DNA of 30,641 nucleotides, from positions 1 through 30,641 of the IMG/VR virus record IMGVR_UViG_3300023257_000082. One strand, 5' to 3'. Below are positions 1-6,348 of the stretch, one piece after another. Source of the stretch: a virus. Position 1 is the stretch's first letter, and each line of letters begins with the position of its first letter. The position numbers were made by a program, and so were the translations under genes. Below the pieces are notes generated by a model. That model was not told where the DNA came from. It saw nothing but the letters and a program-made list of their open reading frames with translations, and made no database searches.

Positions 1-14
1 AAGGAGAAAATTAT

Positions 15-383
15 ATGGCATTAGAAACAATAAAAGATGTAAAAGAAATTGGTGGATTCAAAGTTGTTAGAGATAAACCCCAAGGTATGAGTTGGCCTGA
101 TTTTGACAAAATGAGGAATGAGTTTCCAATAAACATAACTGACAAGATAAATTGTATTTCATTCAAGATTCAGAACGGGCCAATTAAAGAAAATGGCGTA
201 AATGGCTGTCAAGTTGATACGATTATTGAGGCCGCCGCAATAATCATAACAGGGCTTAATGATAAATTCCCATGTGATGAAAATGAGAAAGCATTAAATC
301 ATTTGGCATCCGCAATAAATTCTCTAAAAGAACGCAAAATAAATAGAGAAGCCCGTGGAGTTGAAGGCATAAATCAAAAATAG
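15..383 (+). CDS. tad1: Tad1-like anti-defence protein (signal-nucleotide sponge)
   Basis: The 122-aa protein resembles the phage Tad1 family. Known Tad1 proteins sequester gcADPR signals made by Thoeris TIR enzymes, and some also bind CBASS cyclic nucleotides, so the host effector is not activated. The N-terminal half (about residues 1-65) is a predicted beta domain containing ISFKIQNGPIKENGVNGCQVD. The C-terminal part carries the Acb2/Tad1-type helical hairpin, with FPCDEN at 85-90 and the closing REARGVEG at 111-118. The start is supported by AAGGAG at 1-6, eight bases before the ATG. It is the only rightward gene at this end, convergent with the leftward operon and closed by a strong terminator, which fits an independently expressed accessory gene. 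The family call rests on remembered sequence pattern. Ligand specificity is not inferable here. Confidence 0.72.
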   Translation: MALETIKDVKEIGGFKVVRDKPQGMSWPDFDKMRNEFPINITDKINCISFKIQNGPIKENGVNGCQVDTIIEAAAIIITGLNDKFPCDENEKALNHLASAINSLKERKINREARGVEGINQK

Positions 384-426
384 TACAATATTTGTATTCA
401 ATGCAATAAGATAGTTATCTTAACGG

Positions 427-455
427 GGCCGTCAGAAATGGCGGCCTTTGCTTTT
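427..455 (+). terminator. Intrinsic terminator after the Tad1-like gene
   Basis: GGCCGTCA (427-434) pairs with TGGCGGCC (439-446), with one G-U pair, around a GAAA tetraloop. TTTGCTTTT follows. The stem is 8 bp with a stable GNRA loop and the T-tract lies on the + side, so it terminates rightward transcription from the 15-383 gene. Confidence 0.88.
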
Positions 456-459
456 GATA

Positions 460-518
460 TATCAATTTAACACATATTGATACATATTATCACATGACCA
501 TATTTCCCAAGTGGGAAA
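460..518. promoter_or_regulatory. Two short inverted repeats in the convergent gap
   Basis: TATCAAT (460-466) is repeated inverted as ATTGATA (476-482). TTTCCCA (503-509) is repeated inverted as TGGGAAA (512-518) across a 2-base spacer. Neither has a T-tract suited to termination on either strand. They resemble protein-binding palindromes, or a weak end signal for the leftward operon. Function unknown. Confidence 0.35.
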
Positions 519-536
519 ATTGGTTATTATATATTC

Positions 537-953
537 TTATTTATTTCTGTTCCTTTTATATTTCTTTCCGTAAGTAATAATACCTTTTGGTTCTTCTTTA
601 TTTAAAGCTGTAAAAGCCTTAATCATATCCCGGAGATCATATAAAGTATACTGCGCTGGTGTATTCGAAAGCAAAACTAATTCATCATAAAGCGCTTGGC
701 CGTGCTCTTTAATAAACCATGCTATAAAGGGTTTTTTATCTTCTTCAAAGGCTGTATTACACGGGTTACACGAACCTACTAAAAAAGCTAAATTCCAGCG
801 AGTTCCGCGCTTAGCTCTTCCGGCAAAGTGAAAGCAATCCGTAATATCCGCGCCGCAGAAAGCACACCCGGCGTATTTACTAAAGGTTAATCTCTTAACA
901 CAGATAGAAACTTGCGCGTCTAAGCGCTTTTCTAAATTTCCGCGTACGCTCAT
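537..953 (-). CDS. NinG-like / HNH-type zinc protein
   Basis: This 138-aa protein has paired cysteines C30-x2-C33 and C62-x2-C65 flanking H42-F and the conserved R46, R52 and N54, then CN at 65-66. That spacing (CxxC, HF, R, N, CxxCN) is the pattern of lambda NinG/Rap and related phage HNH-like zinc proteins that act in recombination or Holliday-junction processing. The helical C-terminal half (about 70-120) gives no further clue, and the tail is basic (KKYKRNRNK). AGAGGG lies six bases before the ATG. It is the last gene of the leftward operon, which also carries a RusA-type resolvase, so a recombination role is consistent. It could instead be a generic HNH endonuclease. Confidence 0.5.
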   Translation of the reverse strand: MSVRGNLEKRLDAQVSICVKRLTFSKYAGCAFCGADITDCFHFAGRAKRGTRWNLAFLVGSCNPCNTAFEEDKKPFIAWFIKEHGQALYDELVLLSNTPAQYTLYDLRDMIKAFTALNKEEPKGIITYGKKYKRNRNK

Positions 954-971
954 AAGCCCTCTTGTTTAGGC

Positions 972-1006
972 GGCCCGGCGGTTTGGGGGGAACCCGGGAC
1001 CGGGCC
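972..1006 (-). other. GC-rich hairpin between genes
   Basis: GGCCCGG (972-978) pairs with CCGGGCC (1000-1006). Inside, GGTT (980-983) pairs with AACC (991-994) around a loop containing six Gs. The base composition is strikingly different from the AT-rich surroundings. No T-tract follows on the minus strand, so it is not a classical terminator. It may be an RNA stability or processing element between the 1018-1326 and 537-953 genes. Confidence 0.5.
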
Positions 1007-1017
1007 TACCTACTAAT

Positions 1018-1326
1018 TTATTTCAATAATTCAGGGCTTCCTTTTTCTTCTAACTTAGCATAGGCTTTTCTATAAGCATTTTTATATTCTAGTGTATAAC
1101 ATCCGCTATGGCAAAATACTTTCGCATTTTTAGAGAAGTTATATCTTGTTGCGGTTAAAAAGGCTTGAGCCGCTTTTCTGCTAAAAAAAGGACCTGTTAT
1201 CATTCCTGCAATATTATAAATCCCATCATCCTTAGTAGTTATAAAATTTTGTCGTGGGTCTATAATAGTCCACCAAGGTTCTGCGGTATACTCATTTTTT
1301 TCAGATACTTCAATTTCTATTTTCAT
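1018..1326 (-). CDS. Conserved phage hypothetical protein (102 aa)
   Basis: The start is placed at 1326 because AAAGAGGT lies just upstream and the ATG overlaps the stop of the RusA-type gene as ATGA. A longer reading from 1377 would run back into that gene. The protein begins MKIEIEVSEKNEYTAEPWW and contains MITGPFFSRKAAQAFL and RYNFSKNAKVFCHSGCYTLEY, a pattern I associate with small conserved phage proteins of unknown role. No catalytic motif is recognised. Coupling to the resolvase gene suggests co-expression in recombination or replication. Confidence 0.75.
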   Translation of the reverse strand: MKIEIEVSEKNEYTAEPWWTIIDPRQNFITTKDDGIYNIAGMITGPFFSRKAAQAFLTATRYNFSKNAKVFCHSGCYTLEYKNAYRKAYAKLEEKGSPELLK

Positions 1327-1835
1327 AATTTTACCTCTTTTATTTCGATTTCGATTCTGTCCGCTAAAGCAGGCCATTTAAAAACATGCCATTCAACAAT
1401 ATAACGATCATCCCTGATAAAACCTTTCTTTATAATCATATCTTGTAAAACCTTAATACAATTATCCCCGTCTTTCCGGGAAAAATTAACAAGGTAAAAA
1501 TTATAAGTTACTCCATAAAACTCATAGTCCAATAATTTCGGTTTTCCCAGCATATAAAACAACTTGTGCTCATATTGTTTACAGGCCGCTGTCCTATGAT
1601 GTCTACCAGTGTAAGCTGCATTAACTGATAAAGGCTTAAGGTTTACTTTTAATTTCATTTTTTCCTTTAATTTATATAAATACCTATTATAACAAGTTTT
1701 ATCACAAAAATATTTATTTCCTTTAATAATTCCGCCTGTTGCAATATATTGGGTGTTAGCATTTTTAATAGAAACCCGGAAATGGTCGGCCAGCCCACAA
1801 TAATCACAACTAATCTCATACCATTTATTAATCAT
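1323..1835 (-). CDS. rusA: RusA-type Holliday-junction resolvase with N-terminal zinc-finger-like extension
   Basis: Residues 60-170 match the RusA endonuclease family. KDGDNCIKVLQD at 121-132 supplies D122, D124, N125 and K128, and RDD at 141-143 supplies the other acidic residues expected for metal-dependent cleavage of four-way junctions. Residues 1-59 are an extra segment with C10-x2-C13 and C44-x3-C48, probably zinc-binding. An internal ATG at 1658 sits right behind AAAGGAAAA and would yield a normal 111-aa RusA, so the gene may make a fused protein, a short form, or both. The full-length start at 1835 overlaps the stop of the 35-aa gene upstream (TGATG). In phages RusA resolves replication and recombination intermediates before packaging. 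Confidence 0.8.
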   Translation of the reverse strand: MINKWYEISCDYCGLADHFRVSIKNANTQYIATGGIIKGNKYFCDKTCYNRYLYKLKEKMKLKVNLKPLSVNAAYTGRHHRTAACKQYEHKLFYMLGKPKLLDYEFYGVTYNFYLVNFSRKDGDNCIKVLQDMIIKKGFIRDDRYIVEWHVFKWPALADRIEIEIKEVKL

Positions 1836-1942
1836 CAGTCTTCAAATATCCAGTCATAAGCTAATAATACACTACATATCCCTATAACACAAGCTAAACC
1901 CTTAGAGACTATTATCCATATATCAAGAGTTTCTATTATCAT
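1835..1942 (-). CDS. Small single-span membrane protein (35 aa)
   Basis: The reading frame begins MIIETLDIWIIVSKGLACVI and ends LLAYDWIFED. It is one hydrophobic segment with an acidic end. It is framed exactly by its neighbours: its ATG overlaps the upstream stop as ATGA (1939-1942) and its stop overlaps the next start as TGATG (1833-1837). That arrangement is the main evidence that it is translated. Function unknown. A membrane anchor or small regulatory peptide is possible. Confidence 0.6.
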   Translation of the reverse strand: MIIETLDIWIIVSKGLACVIGICSVLLAYDWIFED

Positions 1943-2370
1943 TTAGAAGCCTCTTTTAGGTAGTGTTCTTTAATAGTATTTAAACTTTCAATGCAATTCG
2001 TAATTATTTTCCCTTTAGATATTTCGTTAATATCAATATCAATACAAGCCTTAGAAAATGCCTTATCCAAAATCAATGCCTCTGCTTTAGCCTCTCGTAG
2101 TTCTTTTTCCTTATCAAAAAGATGTTTGTCTATTTGCTTTGTTAATCTTTTCTCACTTTCAAGTTCTGCCTTTAGCTTGGCATTTTCTCCACCATAGGCT
2201 TCTTTTAAGTTTTCCAATTCATCATTTAATCTATCATTTTCTCGGTTTAGATTGGCATTTTCTTTTTCTAATTGCTCGAACTTTTTTAAGTCTTTAGTTA
2301 ATACAACCTTGCCTATCGTTTTTCTTTTTACTAATTTATGTAAATTTAATTCGATATCTCTATCGTTCAT
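1939..2370 (-). CDS. Coiled-coil hypothetical protein A (143 aa)
   Basis: A charged, heptad-rich coiled coil spans about residues 28-100, including LEKENANLNRENDRLNDELE and the stretch ENAKLKAELESEKRLTKQ. The latter stretch is encoded by a 92-bp segment that is repeated perfectly in the next gene upstream (2573-2664). The C-terminal 35 residues are not coiled coil and carry CIDIDINEISKGKIITNCIE. AAGGAGGATTAA precedes the ATG and lies within the end of the 2367-2741 gene. Function unknown. The duplication suggests exchange of coiled-coil modules between neighbours. Confidence 0.7.
   Translation of the reverse strand: MNDRDIELNLHKLVKRKTIGKVVLTKDLKKFEQLEKENANLNRENDRLNDELENLKEAYGGENAKLKAELESEKRLTKQIDKHLFDKEKELREAKAEALILDKAFSKACIDIDINEISKGKIITNCIESLNTIKEHYLKEASK
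2097..2188. repeat. 92-bp perfect direct repeat, copy 1
   Basis: This segment is identical, base for base, to 2573-2664 (476 bp away) and encodes the same coiled-coil residues in the same frame of two adjacent genes. Confidence 0.93.
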
Positions 2371-2741
2371 TTAATCCTCCTTAAATGTTCAAAGCACTTT
2401 TGTGAGGCATCTGCGTATGTTTCGCTTAAAACATCTTTATATCTATCAGAACCTATTTTAAATAAGCGGATAATCCACATATCGCAATCCCTTTGTGGTA
2501 TGATTACTTTATAATTCCACATTTTTATCCTTGCCAATTCCGCAAGTGATAGTTCTGCTTTTTCTTCTGCAAGTAGTTCTTTTTCCTTATCAAAAAGATG
2601 TTTGTCTATTTGCTTTGTTAATCTTTTCTCACTTTCAAGTTCTGCCTTTAGCTTGGCATTTTCTTTTTCTAACTTCTTAAACATTTTAGCATCTTTAGTT
2701 AGTACGGTATTACCATTTGAGTTTAATTCTTTCTCGTTCAT
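2367..2741 (-). CDS. Coiled-coil hypothetical protein B, mosaic (124 aa)
   Basis: The protein is a mosaic of its neighbours. Residues about 24-56 duplicate the coiled coil of the 1939-2370 gene through the 92-bp repeat. The following LAEEKAELSLAELA is shared with the 2839-3177 gene, whose DNA matches here over about 42 bp with three differences. Its C-terminus (YKVIIPQRDCDMWIIRLF, then ETYADASQKCFEHLRRIK) is a small alpha/beta region of unknown role. The RBS AAGGAGGATTAA lies in the end of the 34-aa gene upstream and the ATGA overlap couples them. Confidence 0.7.
   Translation of the reverse strand: MNEKELNSNGNTVLTKDAKMFKKLEKENAKLKAELESEKRLTKQIDKHLFDKEKELLAEEKAELSLAELARIKMWNYKVIIPQRDCDMWIIRLFKIGSDRYKDVLSETYADASQKCFEHLRRIK
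2573..2664. repeat. 92-bp perfect direct repeat, copy 2
   Basis: Identical to 2097-2188. Similarity continues imperfectly on the gene-start side, where both genes also share the sequence around the start codon and RBS (2365-2388 and 2736-2759). A whole gene start plus coiled coil therefore appears to have been duplicated and then diverged. Confidence 0.93.
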
Positions 2742-2842
2742 TTAATCCTCCTTAAATCTGGTGAACCTAAAGTGCTATCTATATCTTGGACAATCACAGG
2801 AGTCCATCTACCATCTATAATCATAAAAATTATAACTTTCAT
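2738..2842 (-). CDS. Small hypothetical protein (34 aa)
   Basis: The frame starts MKVIIFMIIDGRWTPVIVQD and ends SPDLRRIK. Its ATG overlaps the stop of the 2839-3177 gene as ATGA and its own stop overlaps the next ATG the same way, so it fills the gap exactly. The final codons contain the SD of the following gene. It ends in the same RRIK as the 2367-2741 product, consistent with the local duplication. Function unknown. Confidence 0.55.
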   Translation of the reverse strand: MKVIIFMIIDGRWTPVIVQDIDSTLGSPDLRRIK

Positions 2843-3177
2843 TTCAAACCCTCCAAATATTTAATTGCCTTTTCTTCGCACTCGGCATAGGTTTTGCCAG
2901 TAATTGACTCAAATAATGCTCCCGTTCGTTTATCTACAATTTCGATATCCCACCCTGTTTTTTCTCTTGAAATATCAACAAACATACCTTTCTTATCCGC
3001 CAATTCAGCAAGTGATAGTTCTGCCTTTTCTTCGGCAAGTGTTTTTCTTGCGTTATCTATCAATTGAGATGGTAAAACTCCACCCACCATTTGAGTTGGC
3101 AAACAATTACCTTCTTTATAATCAACTGCATCCAAAATAACTTCTAATGCTTCTCTAAGTCCAGTTTTATTTTTCAT
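2839..3177 (-). CDS. Hypothetical protein sharing the AEEKAELSLAELA segment (112 aa)
   Basis: Starts MKNKTGLREALEVILDAVDY, a helical N-terminus. Residues about 46-60 (TLAEEKAELSLAELA) recur in the next gene downstream. The C-terminal part (GWDIEIVDKRTGALFESITG then TYAECEEKAIKYLEGLK) reads as strands plus a helix, and its last helix is a distant match to the C-terminus of the 2367-2741 protein, so the two may be paralogues. It overlaps the upstream stop by ATGA. No enzymatic motif seen. Confidence 0.7.
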   Translation of the reverse strand: MKNKTGLREALEVILDAVDYKEGNCLPTQMVGGVLPSQLIDNARKTLAEEKAELSLAELADKKGMFVDISREKTGWDIEIVDKRTGALFESITGKTYAECEEKAIKYLEGLK

Positions 3178-3599
3178 TTGATTTCTCCCGTAACTATATA
3201 AAGAGATCCCCGCGAATCACTTTCAATATATTTCTTTATTACTGCTAAAATCTGGGCCTTTGTTAAATTTGTTATAGGAATACTTTGTCCGGTCCTACCC
3301 CAGTGTCTCCAATTCTTTTCCAATGTAATAGTTTTAGGCCATTTATCAGTAAATTCATATTGACACTTAGCACAAGCAGGAAGGCTGTAATCCCATGCTT
3401 TTAATGATGAGGACTCAATATCATCTGGTATTAAAGGTAAATAGCGCCTATGGCATACCGGGAATGAACCTATTTCAATAAATTCACCTTTTATTTTCTC
3501 ATAAATATCTTCTAAATACGCATGACCAAACCAACAAGGCCGGAATGGTTTCTCTTGACCGAAAGCTAAAGTTATATCTATATTTTTATTCACTGGCAT
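3174..3599 (-). CDS. Hypothetical protein with scattered Cys/His (141 aa)
   Basis: A soluble protein with CHRR at 49-52 and CAKC (the cysteines of LPACAKCQYEF), which might bind a metal, and a helical C-terminus (TKAQILAVIKKYIESD). AGAGAGGTTATT precedes the ATG. It is coupled to the next gene by an ATGA overlap. I do not recognise the family. Confidence 0.68.
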   Translation of the reverse strand: MPVNKNIDITLAFGQEKPFRPCWFGHAYLEDIYEKIKGEFIEIGSFPVCHRRYLPLIPDDIESSSLKAWDYSLPACAKCQYEFTDKWPKTITLEKNWRHWGRTGQSIPITNLTKAQILAVIKKYIESDSRGSLYIVTGEIK

Positions 3600-3609
3600 A
3601 ATAACCTCT

Positions 3610-3987
3610 CTATTTTTTATTCCAATCTGTCATATGGCTTAAATCTATGCTTTCTATTTTTGTCGCTTCTACTTCTTTTTCATGCTTTCTGCGCGAATAT
3701 CCATCATCAAATCCTTCTTCATAACTGTAACTTATTTCTCCTTCTTTATCTTTAAGTTCAGATTCTAATTCCTGTATCTTTCCGGAATTCTCTATTAAAT
3801 CTCTAATAGTGGAGCAAAAGGTATAATCTGCCGCATGATTCCCTATTAAGTGCTTTTCCATTGTACCTTGAAACATTTCCGGCATAGCTCTAAAAAAATA
3901 ATTTATTAAATATTTCGTGTTAAGTGGATTCCTGATTACAGGTAGTGGGTTTCTAAACATAAAAATTTCTTCTAATATTCCAAACAT
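3610..3987 (-). CDS. Hypothetical protein with C-terminal coiled coil (125 aa)
   Basis: The N-terminal half is hydrophobic/aromatic (MFGILEEIFMFRNPLPVI). Residues about 67-85 form a charged helix (GKIQELESELKDKEGEI), followed by a YEEGFDDGYSRRKHE segment. The start overlaps the stop of the upstream gene as TAATG, with AAAGGGGAAA as RBS. Function unknown. Confidence 0.68.
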   Translation of the reverse strand: MFGILEEIFMFRNPLPVIRNPLNTKYLINYFFRAMPEMFQGTMEKHLIGNHAADYTFCSTIRDLIENSGKIQELESELKDKEGEISYSYEEGFDDGYSRRKHEKEVEATKIESIDLSHMTDWNKK

Positions 3988-4652
3988 TATTTCCCCTTTT
4001 CCAATATCTTATTAATAAAATCTGGGCAGGACTTTGAAACTGCTCTTAATGTCCAATAAGGCACGCTATTTGTAAACGATCTCCCGGTAACTATAATAGC
4101 GTTTATAGCTAATTTAAAGTCCCCCCGTGTATGAGCTAAAATCTTCTCAATATAGTCTTTATTTTCATTTATTAAGATAATATACTCAGCCTCCGTGTAG
4201 TTCACAAAGCGGGCTGGATAGTACGTTCTTATCCAAAAGCGCGCTATCCTATCAATATCACTCTTGCAGTCGCTCCAGTCCTTAATACGGGAGTTTTTCG
4301 GGATAACGGTTTTATCCGGGTATATGTCGGACCAAGAGTTTATTATTGATTTATTAATACATTCATCCACGTCCTGCCCAGAACTATTCATTAAAACCAA
4401 GCGGCGGAGCATTAAATCTTGCGCATGTGGTGTTATTGGTTTTTTTGTTTTCTTTCTCATATCCAAAAAGCCTCTCCATGTTTCATAATTTATAAATTCT
4501 GGAAGTTTCGCAGCAGCATTATCTAAAGCGCCGTTTTTTTCCAAAGCCAAAAATTTATTAATCTGATTCAATAAAACGTAATAATTTGTTTGTGAAACTC
4601 TTGATTCCATTTCCGGGAACCATTTCTTAAACTCTTTTAAGCCTGTTCGCAT
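3987..4652 (-). CDS. Probable replication-associated protein (221 aa)
   Basis: The central part (about residues 52-115) has the order LPEFINYETWRGFLDMRKK, TPHAQDLMLRRLVLMNSSG and SIINSWSDIYP. This W..F...R...K.P.T..A..L pattern ending in S(I)..gW..(l/i)yP is often found in C-terminal parts of phage replication initiator/organiser proteins. No Walker motif or primase signature is present, so it is not a helicase or a complete initiator. The C-terminal half is mostly helical. GGAGGT lies just before the ATG and inside the end of the 36-aa gene upstream. The position in the recombination/replication arm supports the assignment, but it remains tentative. Confidence 0.45.
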   Translation of the reverse strand: MRTGLKEFKKWFPEMESRVSQTNYYVLLNQINKFLALEKNGALDNAAAKLPEFINYETWRGFLDMRKKTKKPITPHAQDLMLRRLVLMNSSGQDVDECINKSIINSWSDIYPDKTVIPKNSRIKDWSDCKSDIDRIARFWIRTYYPARFVNYTEAEYIILINENKDYIEKILAHTRGDFKLAINAIIVTGRSFTNSVPYWTLRAVSKSCPDFINKILEKGK

Positions 4653-4653
4653 A

Positions 4654-4764
4654 CTACCTCCAAAAAACTAAAAGTAAACTAAAAAATACCGATACTAAAA
4701 AAATCATAGTCCAATTCATTAAAAAAGTTTTCTTTCTTTTATATTTCGATTTATCTAATTTCAT
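4654..4764 (-). CDS. Small membrane protein (36 aa)
   Basis: Begins MKLDKSKYKRKKTFLMNWTM, followed by a hydrophobic segment IFLVSVFFSLLLVFW. The strongly basic N-terminus and single span predict an N-in membrane peptide. Its last codons include the GGAGGT that serves the downstream gene, and the TAG stop is two bases from that start. Its own RBS is weak. Function unknown. Confidence 0.5.
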   Translation of the reverse strand: MKLDKSKYKRKKTFLMNWTMIFLVSVFFSLLLVFWR

Positions 4765-4861
4765 TAAAAATCCCAGAACTGTAGATGTTAGGCATGAGAT
4801 TACAGGAAGCTAAATAAAAAATCTGCTCTCCCATACCCAGAACTCAATCAAAGCAAAATAT

Positions 4862-5014
4862 TTATTTTTTGTCAACCTTTCTCAAACCTATACGAGATTT
4901 TAAAACTTTAATCTCAAGGTTAAGACATTCAATTTCTGCTTTTTTAATTCCCACCCTTAATACTTTCGTTTGGAGTTTCGCTGCTATAATTCTTTCTTTC
5001 TGTTTAAGTGTCAT
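4862..5014 (-). CDS. Small basic helical protein (50 aa)
   Basis: Begins MTLKQKERIIAAKLQTKVLR and ends in lysines (RKVDKK). It is predicted to be a single long basic amphipathic helix. GAGAGGGATATT precedes the ATG with good spacing. It lies alone between the 36-aa gene and the 5064-5096 hairpin. It could be a nucleic-acid-binding or coiled-coil peptide. No family recognised. Confidence 0.6.
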   Translation of the reverse strand: MTLKQKERIIAAKLQTKVLRVGIKKAEIECLNLEIKVLKSRIGLRKVDKK

Positions 5015-5063
5015 AATATCCCTCTCATTTTATTTTTTAAATTGTCCGCCAGAACTTTAACCC

Positions 5064-5096
5064 CGCGCCGATGAGATTATGAGGAACACCGGCGCG
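5064..5096 (-). promoter_or_regulatory. Intergenic hairpin upstream of the 50-aa gene
   Basis: CGCGCCG (5064-5070) pairs with CGGCGCG (5090-5096). The minus-strand loop contains TCTCAT, complementary to the ATGAGA of the next RBS region. It occupies the same kind of slot as the conserved hairpins at 5671, 6349 and 7798 but its loop sequence differs. Confidence 0.45.
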
Positions 5097-5106
5097 AAGT
5101 CACATA

Positions 5107-5478
5107 TCAAATTTTTAGTCTTATCTCATTCCATATATCATTATGAAATTTATGTAAATATCGAGCGTACTTATCCCGACATTCTTGACGGTTACAGTGC
5201 GCTATATAACTTGAGAGCTCTCCCTCGATACCCTCTAATATCATTCTTTCGCCTTCTTTAAGTCCATGTCTATCACATTGAAGGCAGGTAGTTTTAAGAT
5301 TCCATGGTTTTGAGTTTATATCTGCTTTTGATATTTTACAATCTCTTATATCTTTGCCCGCCAGAACCCCCGCTGTTTTAGACGGCTGAATTTTATAATC
5401 TAAAACCCAAACTTGCAAACTATAATCAAAACCGTTTTTAACAATACCGTCTTTTATTTCATTTTTCGATGTTCTCAT
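5107..5478 (-). CDS. Hypothetical protein with zinc-ligand-like cysteines (123 aa)
   Basis: The start at 5478 is chosen because AAAGAGGATAT immediately precedes it. An upstream start would need the region that encodes the neighbouring gene. Features are an early hydrophobic core (GFDYSLQVWVLDYKIQPS), a CLQC pair in LKTTCLQCDRHGL, and HCNRQEC near the C-terminus, which together could bind one zinc. The C-terminal helix is YARYLHKFHNDIWNEIR. It overlaps the upstream gene by 20 bp. No family recognised. Confidence 0.65.
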   Translation of the reverse strand: MRTSKNEIKDGIVKNGFDYSLQVWVLDYKIQPSKTAGVLAGKDIRDCKISKADINSKPWNLKTTCLQCDRHGLKEGERMILEGIEGELSSYIAHCNRQECRDKYARYLHKFHNDIWNEIRLKI

Positions 5479-5647
5479 ATATCCTCTTTCCCTTTTTAGG
5501 GCAATCTTTATGTGGTATGAATTTTCCAAACATATCTTTTTCCAGTGGAATTGGGATTATAAAACTTTTTGACAAACAACAATCCGCATAAATATATTCT
5601 TTATCATTATTTGAATTAAAAAAGCATTTTTCACATTCCATAATCAT
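5459..5647 (-). CDS. Small cysteine-rich protein (62 aa)
   Basis: Contains CEKC at residues 5-8, DCC in the middle and DCP near the end, a spacing typical of small phage proteins with a structural zinc or of short sequences that mark cysteine-rich repressor-like peptides. The start is at MIMEC or, two codons in, at MEC. AAGGAATTAAAG precedes both. It follows the hairpin at 5671-5709, whose loop partly complements this RBS. Function unknown. Confidence 0.6.
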   Translation of the reverse strand: MIMECEKCFFNSNNDKEYIYADCCLSKSFIIPIPLEKDMFGKFIPHKDCPKKGKRIYENIEK

Positions 5648-5670
5648 TCTTTAATTCCTTTTTTAATTTA

Positions 5671-5709
5671 GCGCATACCGGCGGCAAGGAAAGGCAACCA
5701 CCGACGCGC
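5671..5709 (-). promoter_or_regulatory. Conserved SD-complementary hairpin, copy 1
   Basis: On the minus strand GCGCG-TCGGTGG pairs with CCGCCGG-tat-GCGC around a loop containing CTTTCCTT. The downstream gene's RBS is AAAAAAGGAATT, complementary to the loop over six bases. The element is almost identical to 6349-6384 and close to 7798-7836. No U-tract follows, so it is not a terminator. Confidence 0.65.
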
Positions 5710-5719
5710 TTTACTGTTA

Positions 5720-6313
5720 CTATTTTATGTCTTTAATCGCGTCCCATGTATTTAAGGCACTACAATAGTTTTGCCCTACTTCAACAATGGCCGCCGGCGC
5801 ATCTGCGCTGGTTTTCATTTCCATGCCTTCAGGGTTGTAAAGCGCCCATCCGGCTCTATCTGTGGCCTTTTTTACCGTGTACCCAGTCAACTTTAAAGCC
5901 TTGCGTGTTTTAATAACTTTGGCATATACGTCTACCACATCCCCGGCATCACCCAATGAATCCCAATCTCCAATATTTATATCAATGCCCAATGATGTCA
6001 TTTCTTTTATGGCCCTTACGCGGGCCGCATTTATGGCCATGCGCGGATATTTTTTTGCATCCATGCAATTAACTTTGGCCGGACATTTTTTCAGCTTCAT
6101 TATAAAAATTTGTAAACATCCTTTATTGTTTTTAACTCTTATGGCCCCTAATGGCTTTAATTTGAAAACTATAGGTTCCGCGCCGCCGTCTTCTTTATTT
6201 CCGCCATGTCTTTTAATGCGCGCCATGTCTTGGGTAGTCAATTCTTTCCCCGGCGCATTTTTTAGCGCGCTTTTTGCTTGCTGCATTATTTCATTTTTAT
6301 TTGATAGTACCAT
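5720..6313 (-). CDS. Hypothetical protein (197 aa)
   Basis: The largest gene in this part of the operon. The N-terminus is basic and helical (NEIMQQAKSALKNAPGKEL). The middle has strands with CLQIFIMKLKKCPAKVNC, three cysteines that could be metal ligands. Then come IGDWDSLGDAGDVVDVYAKV and VIKTRKALKLTGYTVKK, which read like an OB-fold-type beta sheet. It might be a nucleic-acid-binding accessory protein, but I do not recognise the family. The start MVLSNK has AAAAGGAAAGAAGG upstream. It is flanked on both sides by conserved hairpins, so its expression may be post-transcriptionally controlled. Confidence 0.7.
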   Translation of the reverse strand: MVLSNKNEIMQQAKSALKNAPGKELTTQDMARIKRHGGNKEDGGAEPIVFKLKPLGAIRVKNNKGCLQIFIMKLKKCPAKVNCMDAKKYPRMAINAARVRAIKEMTSLGIDINIGDWDSLGDAGDVVDVYAKVIKTRKALKLTGYTVKKATDRAGWALYNPEGMEMKTSADAPAAIVEVGQNYCSALNTWDAIKDIK

Positions 6314-6348
6314 ATAATTAACTTTCCTTCTTTCCTTTTAACTTTAGA

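Noticed and set aside
4751-4834. 27-codon minus-strand frame starting MGEQIFYLAS
   Set aside because: It overlaps the 36-aa gene start by 14 bases, has no SD and no conserved feature. Possible but unsupported.
5671-5709. The conserved hairpins as intrinsic terminators of the leftward genes
   Set aside because: No U-tract follows on the minus strand; instead a purine-rich RBS leader follows in each case.
5862-6317. Long 151-codon plus-strand frame opposite the 5720-6313 gene
   Set aside because: A shadow of the minus-strand gene; no SD or promoter, and hydrophobic composition typical of antisense frames.
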